64,000 nt of DNA from Onchocerca volvulus. Taxonomy: Eukaryota > Nematoda > Chromadorea > Rhabditida > Onchocercidae. Numbering within the stretch: the first letter of the stretch is position 1; each line of letters begins with the position of its first letter. Made by a program: the position numbers and the translations under genes. The stretch lies in NCBI GenBank assembly GCA_000499405.2, contig HG738138.1:10848888-10912887 (forward strand), read 5' to 3'. Shown one piece after another: positions 48,755-61,499 of this stretch. The notes beneath the pieces were generated by a model, which was not told the DNA's origin, ran no database searches, and worked only from the letters and a program-made list of their open reading frames with translations.

Positions 48755-51518
48755 TCATTGCATCATTAACGCTTTCAAATTTTGTTCCAGAATAGTTTCA
48801 CGACAATCCTTGAATACACGTCTGATATTTTCCGTATCTACAGCTGTCGTAAAATGGTAAAAAAATGGCCGTCGTTTATCACGTCGACAATTTTCAAATT
48901 TATCCAGCAGAAAAAATTGAACATCACGTAAACTATTGTGGTCGCCAGTGAAATCAGCAAAATACTGTCGAATATCCGATTTTGGAACTTTCTCTACACG
49001 ATTATTTATTAAATTTATGAAAAAAAGATATTAGCAAGTGACATGCTTTTACGCTGTTTCTGCAATTCTGGAAGCCGTAGTTTTTTTTCTAAATTATATC
49101 TTTTCCTAATATTTGTCTAAAATATGGATCAAACTATCAAGTTCTGAAAAGATCAAAACTTAACTCACCTTCAAGCAGATCACTTTTATTCATAAATAAT
49201 ATTATGGAAACGTTGGCGAATGATTTATTATTAGCAATTGTTTCAAAAACGGATCGTGATTCAACAATACGATTCGTTCTTCGATCTTCAAGTATCACCT
49301 GTAGTGCGACATTTAGGAGAAGCTAATTTCGGAAAATATACTTGCGAAAGCATGTTTCTAAAGTTTCTTTTCATGAATTATAACGTCATAAATGAAAGGA
49401 AAAAGATGCTTTCAGAAAATTTTAATCGCTAAAATATTCCAATTGAAGTTTACTACCTGCTAAAAAATCAAAATTAAAGCAAAATTACTTGGTCATATTC
49501 GCATGAAGCAACCATAAATAGTATACTTGTAATACCTTCAAAACACTGGAACCATTTCTGTCGCTGTGATCGTTGTCCACCAACATCAATAAATCTGTAA
49601 AATTATTCTCAATTAATCAACTCAAATGCGAAATTGAAGTCGAAAAATATATTTTAATCCGATTCTATTGTTACTTGATGCTCTTTTTCAAAGTTGTTAA
49701 AATGATGAAAATACGAAAGCATTTTTGTTTCAATGTCACATTGAAAATCAATATTAGTTTCAAATTTATTGATATCTCCAAAACTCTGAGACCAATCTGA
49801 CGAATGATATAAGTCATAATTTAAATGAAGTCAAAATCTAATTTGTCATTATTGAAATGGAAAATACCTAAACGAAACTCGTTGTATTTCAAAAACATGT
49901 TCGGTTATTCCTCGTGTAGCTTTTCGGCAGAACAATATATCCCGATTAGTTGGATAATAATCTGGCATTGCTACTCTATTGATATGATCGAAAAAGTACA
50001 TACAGGAATCAGACTAAAATAAAAATTTTAAGTTAGATGATAAACATACACTTTCAAAAATAAATAAGAAATCATTATGCTCATTAACAATTATTATCCT
50101 AATGATATCGCTTTACACTTCCATTCGTCAAAATTCTACCTGAAATCTCGCCAGAATTCTAATAATTTTCATTTTTTCATGACATTAATTTTATGAATTG
50201 AAATTGAAATACTGTAGACAGTAAACTTACAATCTGAAAAAGATTCCGTTGTTCATATGTCTGCTTAACTGATAGATCTTCCCAGAAATCTCGTATTAAT
50301 GGAGCTATTTCAGCAAAAGTAGATTGATCAATACCTCTCATCATATCTGATGCTGTAAACCTAAAAATTACTTAAAACCACAATATTTCATATTATTCTC
50401 ATTGGTCAACAATATTTCATATCACCCTCATCAATCTAAACATTATTTGATCTAAATATTATTTATTATATCTATATCTAGTTAAAAATTGAATAAACAA
50501 TTTTCAGCTTTTTTAATCGAATTTTAATTTGATGAAGAAATGATTAACCTCATAACAGCATCAACATTCTTTTGCCTTTCCGGATTCTTCCAGGCATACC
50601 CTAGCTTCTGTCGTGCATCCAGAAGTACTCTCATTGCCGCAATTACATTCTGCAATTTTCAATTTATTCAGTCAAATTTTAATTAAATACAAAAATTATT
50701 AATTATTTGAAAGTAATGAAATCAATATAAACAGTTTTTCATTTCCCACTGAATGCCAAATACTAGAAATTCCAGGGCATATTTCCTCTCTTTTATACAT
50801 TGCAATTCTAGTCTAGTTCCCAATTCAGCACATGTGATTCCATTCCAGCCTAGTTCAAAATTTATCAGATTGTTAACCTGATAAATTTGCTGTCGATATG
50901 CTCGTACTTCATCAGCAGTGAATTCGCCTCGACCATTTATGATTACCATTTGTTTGATAAATGTTGACTTTCCGGATTCTCCTGAGCCCAACAGTAAAAT
51001 TTTCACCTGTTCCCCAAATAATAGGATAGTAGTACAAATTAGGAATCAATTATTGATAACTTCGAAAGTATGAAACATTCTCATTAGTGCCCTTAATAAT
51101 CTATGCTTGTTTAAGTTCAAATTAAAATAAGGTTGATCATCAGTGGAAATCTTTATCAATTCTATTATAAATTAAAAACTATCAGGAAAACGGAAAATCC
51201 AAAGCGATATTAGAGAATAAGAAAAAATCTATGAAAAAGTGAAAATTTGCAATTAGTAACAAAAAGTACAAGAATAAATTCTATGAAAAACACCATAACT
51301 TTCTACAATTCAAACAAAATACCTGATATATACCGATTGCAATATCATTTCCTCCAGATTAATTACCCAGAAAGCCTAAGAACTATTAAAAAGACAACAA
51401 ATCTTAATTGAACCTGTCGACGAAGTTGTTTCTTCTCTTTTTGGAGTTGTTTCTCAATAACTCTCGTCTGCTCATCCGTAGATTTTCCACAACATAAAGT
51501 AAATGCCTCTCTCAACAT
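48755..51518 (-). CDS. gpa-12: G-protein alpha subunit, G12/13 class (GPA-12-like), complete
   Basis: Eight minus-strand exons join in phase: 51518-51414, 51006-50878, 50649-50549, 50360-50231, 50013-49868, 49594-49489, 49298-49169 and 48993-48755 (TGA), giving 361 residues. G-box motifs: P-loop [14 protein letters not shown], switch [17 protein letters not shown], switch [20 protein letters not shown] with the catalytic Gln, [10 protein letters not shown] for guanine recognition, and [10 protein letters not shown] in place of the usual TCAT. The end LKALMMQ resembles the G12/13 tail (LKQLMLQ). The N-terminus [13 protein letters not shown] has a Cys pair for palmitoylation and no Gly-2, so no myristoylation, as expected of this class. 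Such proteins couple seven-helix receptors to RhoGEFs. The long coding-like read after exon 2 (VNNLINFEL) is intron. Class rests on similarity to human G-alpha-13; exact orthology is inferred. Confidence 0.94.
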
Positions 51519-52032
51519 ACTGCTATTAAACAATGAACAAACTGCAATATTGTTTGCTTTTTAAATTCAAATTAATATTTGCATAATTTCATAGAATTTA
51601 TTAATCACAAGCAGATTGTCTGCAAATTAGTGGCTCAAAAAAAAAAAAAGCAGCAAATCAATAGCAATCAATCACTTCATCATTTAATCGATTAAAATTA
51701 TGCTAAATTACGATTTTATGTATTTGTCTATTATGTGTTGATATATCTCTCTAATATAAAAGGCTAACTGTGGTATAAAATATTCATGTTCAGCATAAAT
51801 TAAATGATTAGTAAAGAAAATCAAACATCTCATATATTTTTTAATAATTTCAATTTCTGTTATTGCAAGAAAGAATTATGATTTAAAAGATTCTCAAGGC
51901 TTTGTTTTAGATATATCAGATCCTATGAAGAGTTTTACAAAATCAAAAGAATTTTTATCTGGTTGTAGCTATTATTGAAAATTTTATAATTCTCTTAACT
52001 TCATGTTATTGAATTTTAAAATTTCATCATGT

Positions 52033-52470
52033 TATAGTTTATAAGCTATATGAATTATGAAGATTCCTCGTCAATGGAAAAATCTATTTGGACATTTGTC
52101 CAAATATTACCCTTCAAAAAGTTTGTGAACGAAATAATAGATCGGTTTATGTGCTCACAATATTACAGCTTTAAAAAAAAAAAAAAAAAAAAAAAGAAAA
52201 AGTTAAAAAAAGCGATAGTGCGATAATCATCAAACAATCTAAAACATTTTTATATGAAGATTTATTTCTGATACTTATCATACATTCAGAAGCATTCAAA
52301 AATCAATTTTAAAACTTGGAAATACGAACTGCTGTAACAACAGCTGAAACTATGAAGGATTCATTCCGGATATTTCCGGAAGTTATTATTAACGATTCCT
52401 CGTCAATGGCAAAATCTGTAGATAGTGATCATGTCATCTTATAGTTTATAAGCTATATGAATTATGAAGT
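52033..52470. repeat. Local duplication with swapped order
   Basis: TATAGTTTATAAGCTATATG (continuing AATTATGAAG) occurs near 52033 and 52441. ATTCCTCGTCAATGG occurs near 52063 and 52396. The two blocks are in opposite order in the two places. Confidence 0.65.
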
Positions 52471-53529
52471 AACAATGAAAAAAAAATACAATTTTTTATT
52501 TTGGATGCTACTAAATTTTCTAATTGAATTATAAATAAATGAATCATTCAGTTCCAAAAATTTTCATCACTTTCGCAGTTTACTTGAATAATCATCTTAG
52601 AGCATAACGAAGTATTCAATTTTATTTTGAGAATCAAAATTGAAATTGAATTTCTAATCTTTTGAGTCAAACTTCATTGATTTAACCCCTCTGATTTAGC
52701 CAATAGTTGTTATAGTTGGTTGATGCGTTCCTACATTACGATCAGTGATGTTTCTATTTTTCAAAAAAAAAAATGTCTTATTTCGGACATTAAGATAACA
52801 TTGCAAGTATATATTCCAAAGAACTGATAAATTTCCTCGCGTTTTTTTCTTTTAGTAACGCCGATGAAGGTAAAAACAAAACATGTCTGTGTATCGTATG
52901 TTTAAGTCAAATTTTTTTTGACATAAAATATTTCCGTCATTTCCTTTTTTTTTTTTCCTCTGATATAAATTTGATATTATATTATACGATTATTGCAAAG
53001 GAAAATTTATTTCAAATGGTTTAATGGTAATGTTTCAAAAATTTTTTTCGAAATGTCGAAAGAATGCAACAATAAATGATTTGCAAAGAAGAAAAAAAAT
53101 CACTTAAGAAAAAAGTATAATCGAAAAAATATAAATAGTAGTAATGTTGAAATGAAGCATTTTTCATTTTTATTCTTTTTCGTTTTTTCGTTTCTTTTTT
53201 TCTTGACTTACGAGCTTCTTCCAAAAAGAATTGAATTTCAACAAATTTCAGAAAAAAAAGAAGAAAAAGAAATAAACTATCCTAAAATGCTGTTATTACT
53301 AAAATAAAAAAGAATATTTTTCCTAAAAATAGATTAATTTTACGAAATCGTTCAATCTACAAAAATATTCCGAAAAAAAAAAGGAACAATAATATTGTCA
53401 ACTAATTTTTTCCAGTATTAAAAATTTGATTTAAATTTAAATGAATAAAGGATAAAATCACTGCACTTCAATTTTCCGGAAGAATAACCATTGAAAAGTT
53501 CACGATTACTTAACGACTACGTTTAAAAA

Positions 53530-53531
<2 letters not shown>

Positions 53532-53597
<66 letters not shown>
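53532..53597. repeat. Poly-A tract, 66 bases
   Basis: Uninterrupted A66. No retroposed gene or target duplication was recognised beside it. Confidence 0.95.
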
Positions 53598-53599
<2 letters not shown>

Positions 53600-56500
53600 C
53601 AATCACATCGAAAAATATTTGAGAAAATGATATTAAGAATTAACAGTAACAAAAAATTGCTGTACAATGAAGAGAAACTATTTTAAGCAAAAATGGAGAG
53701 AGAGAAAGGGACAAATGTTAGGAGGGTATAGAAAGATTTGAAATCATCATGATTTCAATACTTTCGCAATGGAAAAATGCAATAGTAGTACTTTCTCTTT
53801 TCCCCGGTGGAATACTTCGCGGCGAGCGTTGGTGATGATTCATAAATCAAACTGTATTTTTCGGAAAATTGTTGAAAAAGAAAGAAAACAGAACCCCGAC
53901 ACATACACACATCAAACGATGTAATCAATACGTGACGAGAAAGCAGAAGGAACTCAAAAACTCATTGTTATACTGTTTAATTATGCTACTCATTAAACCA
54001 TTATTATATTCATTATTATACTCTCTGTTAAGCACACGTGATTTTTTCTTGACACTTTTGACTTTGTTTTGTCACAAATATTAATTTAACAAATTATCTT
54101 CATTTTAATGCGTAGATTTTTCGTTACGAAACTTTTTGTAATCATAGCAGCAAAGATCCCATTTTCTGTTGGGAAGATCAAATATCTCATGTCAATCAAT
54201 TATCATGATGATGAAAAAAAAAAAAAAAAAGGCAGAGGAATTAATAGAATTCGGCCAAAGTTTTCCAAAAATTTAATTTATTGCTATATTATATACTTTA
54301 TCTGAAGAGAATGTCAAACTAAACCAAAATTGTATACTTCGAAAATTTTTTTTCGAGTGTACCGTGCGGCAGAGTTACTTCAGTATAAAATTTAAGATCT
54401 TTAAATTGCTTTGATAAGTACACAACTAAAAAAAAAAGTGGAGAAAAAAGTCGAAAGCAAAAATAAGTCACAAGCCAAAAAGTTTACTGATTTTTTGAGA
54501 ATGTTTATGAAATACGAATCAGTTATATTTTAAGGCAACTCTTACAGTGTAAATGTACAGCTGTAAAATTTCCGAATTTCAACTAATCTCAATTAAAAGT
54601 ACGATTTATACAGGAAGAACTATGCGTATTAGTAATCAATAAATTAAAATTTTTTTGCTCAACTTTCTCCGTAACTTCAGGAATTCATTCATCACTTATC
54701 ATCATTGATAAAATTGACAAAATTTTCCGGCTCATCAAAACCGATAAAATTCTCGTTAACTTTCCCAAAAATAGGGAATCAAGAATTTTTTTCTTATTAT
54801 ATTAAGTTCAAGAAATTTTTTCATCACATAAGAATCTATCTTATATAGATAAATGCTATTCTATTCTATTCTCTCCATACCTTTGGTTTTATTTATGCCA
54901 TCCTATTCCATTTATAATCAATTATTCTATCGCAACATTATTATTTCACATTATCATCCCAAACAAAATGCATTGAAAATGGTACTGCGGCGCACTATTA
55001 CAATTATTGGCAATGCATCCAAAACCTACATTTATATGTGCGAGCAGATATTGTATGAGTCATTTATTGCATAGTTGATCATTAATATTGATAATGAAAA
55101 AAGAAAAAAGAAAAAGGATAGTGAATGAATGGCATGCTATGCATGCATCAATGCAGGTACAAAAATACTGTTAATTTACAAAACCTGTTGTATTTGTTCC
55201 CACTAAAGTTTGCATTTTTGTAATAAATAAGCCCAATAAGCCAAGGATATTGCATTCAAGATAGCATGTGTCATTAGAAAACGTCGAGTAACTCATTAAA
55301 AAGAACTAATTTCATTTTAATAGTTCAAGAATAGGAAGAATATCGATATCCCTTCTAAATATTTTTCACATACGAAGAAATTTATAAAATTTTATTCGTA
55401 ACAGAAAATGAAACATTCATCGTTCCGATGAAATATTTTACGTTGAATAATACTGTTGTTGAAGTATATGGAAATGTTGCCTTACTGTAATGAAAAGTTC
55501 AATAATTGTTTATTGTTTAACTTTAAAAAAAAAAAAAAAAAAAGGAAACGAAAAATTTTGAATTTACTGTTTATAGTTGCATAAACAATCGAATGTCTGC
55601 AGGAATTTAAATGTGGCATGTTTTTAGAAATTTGAAATTCTGATCAAAGCAGCATTGAGAACAACTGTATAATGTGAATAGTGTATTGCCCTGAATCCTT
55701 ATCAATTTAAATAAAAATGTAAATGCTATTTGTTACTTCGCAATGAACTCCTCCAGTTCTCTACCGACTTTATTCAAATTTTGACACAATCTTGCATTTG
55801 AGTATGCGTATGCTCTTATATAGACCTACTTACTCTTTTTCCGCGTGTCAGGTGCATGACAATTGGAAGTAAATAAGGAGGCGGAGCTTATTGTTTCCGC
55901 CGTCCTTTTTTCTCTCCTTCTCCTTCTTCCTCGCATCACTTTAATAATAAGAATAACAACCCACCTTCCTTTTTTCTCTCATTCTCATTCTTCCTCCCAC
56001 TTCTCCAATAATAATTATTAATCAATCATTAAATAATAATAATTAGTAGTAAGTAATAATTTATGGTAAATAAATACCATGAAAATATTTAATAGCTAAA
56101 TTAATTCTACAGAGGAAATTCCGTACCGATTTTTTATACAAGTATTTTACTTGCCATAGGCAAAATATAGGATAAATTGAATAATAAATATTATACGTTA
56201 AAAAATTATGATGAGATATTAAAATGAATATCATAAAATTCGGAAATTTTTGCATTTGTAACGAATCTGAAAAAAAATTTCAGATATCTGTTAAAATTTG
56301 AATTTGAAATTCGTTTTCTTCAATAAAAATTAGCTTAATTTGTTTGAAAAAAGGCATCAATTTAATCCAAAGAAATTTTATTAATTAATTCTAAATATTT
56401 GTTAGTATCAATCTTTTCCTCAGTTAATCTTCTTCGATTTAATTTTGATTTAACTTTATTTGATGTAAATTTAGTGTTAAAATATTAACTTATGACTTTC

Positions 56501-56699
56501 TCCATTTTCCCATAGATTAAATATTCAAATCCATCAGATGTATTGGTGACTTATAATTTAATATATTTGATACTAATTCTTCCTTTTCTAAGTTTTATTC
56601 ATATCATACTTCTATTTATTTTTATCTATCTATCTATAACTTGTGCTTACTAATCGCGAACAAAGTTCTCAATAAATTGAGAATACCATCGAATCTTTC

Positions 56700-58180
56700 T
56701 GCTGCTTCGTTCGATGTAGAATAGCGTCGCGAACAAAGTTACGACACGGCTGATCTTTTGTCATATGTGCAATCGAATATTCTTAAGCTAACGTTCTGAG
56801 CAAAAAGGCATTCACTATCAAGTAATGCAAACTGTCATTAAGGGAGTTGAAGAAATCTTCTTTTTAGATTCGCCAGGACGAACTGGTAAAACATTCTTAA
56901 TTAGATTGATTCTGACAAGAATTCGATCCCAAAATGGCATAGCCGTAGTTCTTGCATCGTCCGGAAGACCTGCAATATTGCTACCAGGTAGAAGAAGTGC
57001 TCATTCCGCGTTGAAATTGCCATTGAGCATGCAGTTCATTGAAACTCTCTCATGCAATATTTCCAAAACATCCAGCATGGGGAAAGTACTGAAAAATGCA
57101 AATTTATTGTTTGGGATGAATGCACAAGGAAGCACAAAAAATCGGACTTGAGGTTTTGATCCATCAATGCGAGATTTGCGTGAAAATATCAGACCATTTC
57201 GAAGTGCATTAATATTGCTTGCAGTAGATTTCAGGCGAACATTACCTGTAATTCCTCGACGACACCAGCGGACAAAATAAGTGGTTCCTGAAATACTCTA
57301 CTTTGTGCCGACACTTAAAAATGTTAAAATTAACTGCAAATACACGTGTCCAAATGCAAAACGATCGATCAGCCAGGATATTCTTACAACAATTGCTGGA
57401 AAAATGCCGATCTGACCACAGGATGAATTTCATTGCCTCATAACTTCTGCAATTTAGTAACGTCAAAAGGAGAGTTGGTTGAAAAAATATCTCCCAATAT
57501 TCAAACCAATTGTAAGACTCACGATTGGCTGAATGAACGAGCTATTTTTGCGGCGAAGAACAAAGACATCGACGAACTTAACGATATTATACATTCTGAT
57601 ATTCAAAGCGAGACAGTCATATGTAAGTCAGTCGACACTGTTGTGGAAGCAGATAAAGCGGTTACGAATCCAACAGAATTTTAGAATCCACTCGATCTGC
57701 CAAGGATGCCATCGCAACGTACTGCAGTTGAAAATTGGAGTGCCAATTATCAGGTTGCGAAGTATCAACCAGCCAAAACTTTGCAATGGCACGCGGCTTG
57801 CAGCAAAAAAATTAATGAGCAATATCGTAGAGGCAACAATCTTGATGGGACCTTTCAAAGGTGAAGATATTCTTATTCCTCTCATTCCTATAATTTCAAC
57901 GGTTATGCCATTTTAATTTAAGAGATTGCAAATCCCAATTCGATTAGCGTTTGCATTCACCATCAACAAAACTCAGGGTTAATCTTTAGAATTGTGTGGT
58001 TAGATCTAGAGACGGATTGCTTCTCATATGGACAATTTTTTGTTGCACATTCTAGACTTGGTAAACCAGACAATCTCTATATCTACACAGAAATGGAACA
58101 ACAAAAAGTATTGTATACTCACATGTACTGTGAAATTAAACATATTAGACGTGGGCGAAAGCTGAAAGATGTCAAATAGT
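56700..58180 (+). pseudogene. Helitron helicase (Pif1-like), frameshifted
   Basis: The fragment 56825-57151 has Walker A SPGRTGKTFLIRL (family GGTGKT, one Gly changed to Arg) and RSQNGIAVVLASSGRPAILL. The frame breaks around Walker B. It resumes at 57433-57684 with NFCNLVTSKGELVEKISPNI and NDIIHSDIQ, and at 57.8-57.9 kb with GTRLAAKKLMSNIVEATIL and FKGEDILIPLIPI. It ends near 58010-58180 with CFSYGQFFVAHSRLGKPDNL and IYTE. Several frameshifts and stops make it non-functional. It is the inverse, more decayed copy of the helicase at 61.5-63.1 kb. Confidence 0.85.
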
Positions 58181-58204
58181 GCCATGACAATTATTGTAAA
58201 CAAG

Positions 58205-58640
58205 AAATACTAAAGATCAAGTGACGCTACATAGTTTCAAAGGATGTCGTTGAAATTGCGAGGAGTATAAGAAAACAAGTGATTCTTGATTTTCAAATGA
58301 TTTGTTAATCTTATGGATGTGAATATGCTTCTTTTTTTACAGGTCAAATGGTTTTGTAACTTTATTCTTTGTTGTAGTCAAGGTTACGCGCCGAAAAAGA
58401 CGCGCTCTCATGCGCTAAAAATGGCGCCTTATTGTGAATAAAAATTTTATCGGGATCCTCCCTCTATAAATAAGAAGAGGATCCTGACTACAGGATCATT
58501 TTCGATGTGCTACCCGGAATCGGTTGGATCATGTTCTTATCGTGCGAATTTTGCTTTTGATTGGTTGATATTTTAATTGTTTCGTACGTGCTGTTTCATC
58601 AATCTTCGTTATGAAGGTTTAATTATCCAAGTTTGAGGTT
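58205..58640 (+). repeat. Direct repeat copy 1 (LTR-like), with TATA-like box and SL1-like motif
   Basis: Diverged direct copy of 59491-60035. Shared blocks are a TGTCG/TTGAAAT-GCGAGGA region, CTCATGCGCTAA...GGCGC, TGA-TACA...ATCATTT and the SL1-like 22-mer. A TATAAATAAG box lies at 58466. It is inserted directly after the helicase end of Helitron A. It could be an LTR or another non-autonomous element. Confidence 0.55.
58616..58637 (+). other. SL1-like 22-mer, copy 1
   Basis: Differs from the nematode spliced leader 1 sequence by one base (T for C at position 11) and is followed by GT, as the leader is in SL RNA genes. The sequence after it does not look like the rest of an SL RNA. Confidence 0.6.
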
Positions 58641-58664
58641 TCGAGAACAATACAACAAGAAACA

Positions 58665-58751
58665 AGAACTCTCAATAATTGTCACGGTTAAGAAGATCGG
58701 CGACAATTCTAGAACTCTCAATTATTGTTACGGTTAAGAAGATCCGTGACA
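58665..58751 (+). repeat. 46-bp tandem duplication
   Basis: AGAACTCTCAATAATTGTCA and the following bases at 58665 recur at 58711 with a few substitutions (period 46). Confidence 0.85.
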
Positions 58752-59490
58752 AAGGGACGACAAACATGTTTACCACCAAAACGCTCCAAGGCACAGATAA
58801 ACGACAAAGATCGACGCAGCAACAGAAGCAGTTCGGAATTCCAAGGGTTCCAGTTCGATAGTTCAGAGCGACACAACAGTAGAAATAATCGGACAGTTCA
58901 CTTGAATGATATTTTTTTCCATTATTGACAAAGGAAAGAATAACCCAGTGATTAATTTGCCTGGATTTTCTCTTATAACTGCTTGTTACGAGGAAACACT
59001 CTTCATCAATCAATAAAACATTTCTCAACAGCATTCATCTCTGTCACACAAGACACAAAAAATCTCCTCACACTTATTGCTGACCGAGCCTAATCATAAT
59101 AGCAAGAACCAGTCTCCAATCCAACAAAACTACTAATTAAACTACAAAGTATCAGTTTTTTCCCCAACACTAGAAACATGCGCTTTCTCTTTTCTTTTTT
59201 TCCACTTAACCAGACTGAGCTACAGCAACGCGTGTATAAAAACATGCGCGTATTCGAATGCAAAGTTGTGTCATAATTTCAAAGTAATAGGTTAAGGACT
59301 TTCCGATATCTAAGATTTTGAATTAATATAGATAAGGTGCGTGTTTAAGAACTTTCGGAGGTTTAAGATTTTGAATAAACGAACATTGAATTTTTATTTA
59401 TATAGACTAGCTGAAGTCGGATACACAAAAGCGCGGCCGGCTCCCATAAACTAGCTAGATCGGCCATGGAGCGTGGACGGATCCAGCTAG

Positions 59491-60035
59491 TTTGAAATAA
59501 AAAGAAATATTTGAAGTGTTTGATGAATGAAATCATGAAGTGTCGCTGAAATAGCGAGGATAAAGGAAGAAAACCAATGATTCCTTTGTTTTAAATTTGG
59601 CTTTGCGTATTTGCTGTAGTTGATTATGAAATCATTTTTTTGTCTATTAAGTCAATGAGCTTTAAAAAAGCTCTCTTTCATCATGCGCTAACCACAAGCA
59701 CAATCTCATGCGCTAACAAAGGCGCATGTTCCTGAAACAACAAAGATCTTCCTTGTAGCCCGAATCCACGAAGAAGAAGCGGGTCCTGAGTACAAAAATC
59801 ATTTCAAAGAATGGGTTACCATGAGCTCATTCGGATGGTCCAGCTCGTGGTATAATAATTTTTCTTTATTGCGTAACCCCATCTCTCTTTTTTTGTATTG
59901 TAATTTCGTCATGAAAGTTGTCCATTTGATATTATCGAAATTGTATTGCTGATATAATTGTTGTTGATGTAGTTGCTACTTCCGTTGATTAACAAATTAA
60001 TCATAATAAAGATTTAATTACCCAAGATTGAGGTT
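59491..60035 (+). repeat. Direct repeat copy 2 (LTR-like), with SL1-like motif
   Basis: Begins right after the Helitron A CTAG end and follows the same block order as 58205-58640: GTGTCGCTGAAATAGCGAGGA, TCATGCGCTAACAAAGGCGC, a TGAGTACA block, then the SL1-like 22-mer at 60011. Confidence 0.55.
60011..60032 (+). other. SL1-like 22-mer, copy 2
   Basis: Differs from SL1 at two positions (2 and 17) and is followed by GT. It sits at the equivalent place in the second direct repeat. Confidence 0.55.
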
Positions 60036-61181
60036 CGTTTCCAAGTGAATGAAACAATAAAATTAATGAAACTGTGAGAACTGAAGAACAGAATTCAGTC
60101 TTACAATTTTACCACTATCGAAATAAAAAAGCGACATTAAGCTACAAGTGAGAGAAGAGCGGTGATTCGATTAATCTACAATTGATCTCTAACAGGATTC
60201 TGAAGAAATTGGTTTGGAAACAATGTTTATAGTATAGCTTCTTTTGAAAATGTTTGAAGTAATACCTTCAACTTTATCAATTTTGCGATACGATTCTTGC
60301 TGTTTTGCATTGAAGCAACTATTATATATATTTCACATTTGATAAGTAAAATAAATGCTTAATTCCGACAAGCATATAATGCTGGCAAATTACCGAAAAT
60401 TTCGTTCACTGCAATAAAAGAATAAATTTCAAAATTCAATGAAATAAAAAAAAAAAATCTTAAAATTTAGCAAAAAGTTCCGCGACACAATATAATGAAA
60501 TTATTCTCTTGGTCATAAAATTATTTAAAAATGATGAACTTGAAAAATTCCAAAAAATTATGCACTGAAAGATGCTGCAAAAAAAGCCTCAAGTATGGAG
60601 AATAAATAAATTAAAATGACCTGAATCAGAAATAGTAGCCATACATAGGTACCCGATTTCAAATAGATTTTAGCATTTGTGAAACCAAATTTTTGCAAAA
60701 CTGTTTGCAATCGAACAGATTTGATATCATCTAATAACTGGCAGAATATAAAAGGTATTGATTAGTCTCATTAAATTCTATGAATTTAGTCGTATATAGA
60801 CAAAAAATTTGAATGAAGTATCATTTTTCTGATCTATGAAATAATAACAAAAAAATCGATGAAATTTACTACTTCCAAGATGTACTGCACAATTGATGAC
60901 AAATAATATGCCAAGAATGATTCAACAACAAATTCTTTCTTGAATACTGATTTGTGATAAAGGTGGTGAGAGCATCATGAATCGTAGCATGAAATTCAGA
61001 TAAATACTTGAATCCAGTCGGCCAAATTCTCCCACTTCTGCCAGCCGTTTTACAGATGCAAATGTCTGCCTTTCCGTTTCTCGACCTTTGAATGAAGGCA
61101 AATTAACCATTGATTCAATAATTTTGTTCATTTGATAGCAAATAATATTTTAATTAGACTGCTTATGATTTTTATCCTAAA
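60036..61181. other. Spacer between the inverted Helitrons, with possible minus-strand gene fragments
   Basis: On the minus strand, 61131-60922 reads openly from ATG (NKIIESMVNLPSFKGRETER, then KRLAEVGEFGRLDSSIYLNF). A second open stretch near 60740-60620 (DIKSVRLQTVLQKFGF) follows a T-rich CCAG acceptor and precedes a GTCATT donor. The amino-acid content looks protein-like, but I recognise no family and could not make the two join in phase. Possibly exons of a broken or partial gene. Confidence 0.3.
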
Positions 61182-61499
61182 CTAGCTGGTGTCCGGCTCC
61201 GGCTAATCTATATAAATAGAAATATCAGTGCTTGTTTGTTCAAAATCTTAAACCTCCGTAAGTTCCTAAACGCGCACATTATCTGTATTCAAAATCTTAA
61301 ATACCGGAAAGTCCTTAACCTATTGGTTTGAAATTTTGACACAAAGTTGCAGTGGAATACGCGCATGTTTTTAAATATTCATCGATTGATTTCAAATTTT
61401 GATACGCGTTTCATTCCAGTGGGTAAATGTTTTTAAAAATATTTTTATTTCCTCAATTTCAAAAGCATTAATTTTACAATACTTGTGGGTATACAATAT

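Larger units (their letters stand above)
51519..55701. other. Intergenic, no gene recognised
   Basis: AT-rich, with the A66 tract at 53.5 kb and a rearranged local duplication at 52.0-52.5 kb. Short ORFs at 53869-54305 and 54853-55074 have low-complexity content and no recognisable domain. This should include the promoter of the G-alpha gene. Confidence 0.5.
55702..59490 (+). mobile_element. Helitron A, degenerate, interrupted
   Basis: The left end A|TCAATTTAAATAAAAATG matches in inverted orientation the end of Helitron B (A|TCTCTTATAAATAAAAATG). About 1 kb of non-coding sequence follows, including a GGAGGCGGAG motif also found inverted near 63650. The helicase pseudogene is next. The 3' part, 59225-59490, is inverse to 61182-61400 (GGACTTTCCGATATCTAAGA against CCGGAAAGTCC) and ends GATCCAGCTAG|T, the Helitron CTAG|T rule. 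A direct repeat and tandem duplicates occupy 58.2-59.2 kb. No Rep endonuclease domain was found. Confidence 0.7.

Noticed and set aside
57628..57885. Minus-strand ORF in Helitron A (similar one at 61724-61945 on +)
   Set aside because: Antisense shadow of the helicase. The sense frame carries the recognisable motifs.
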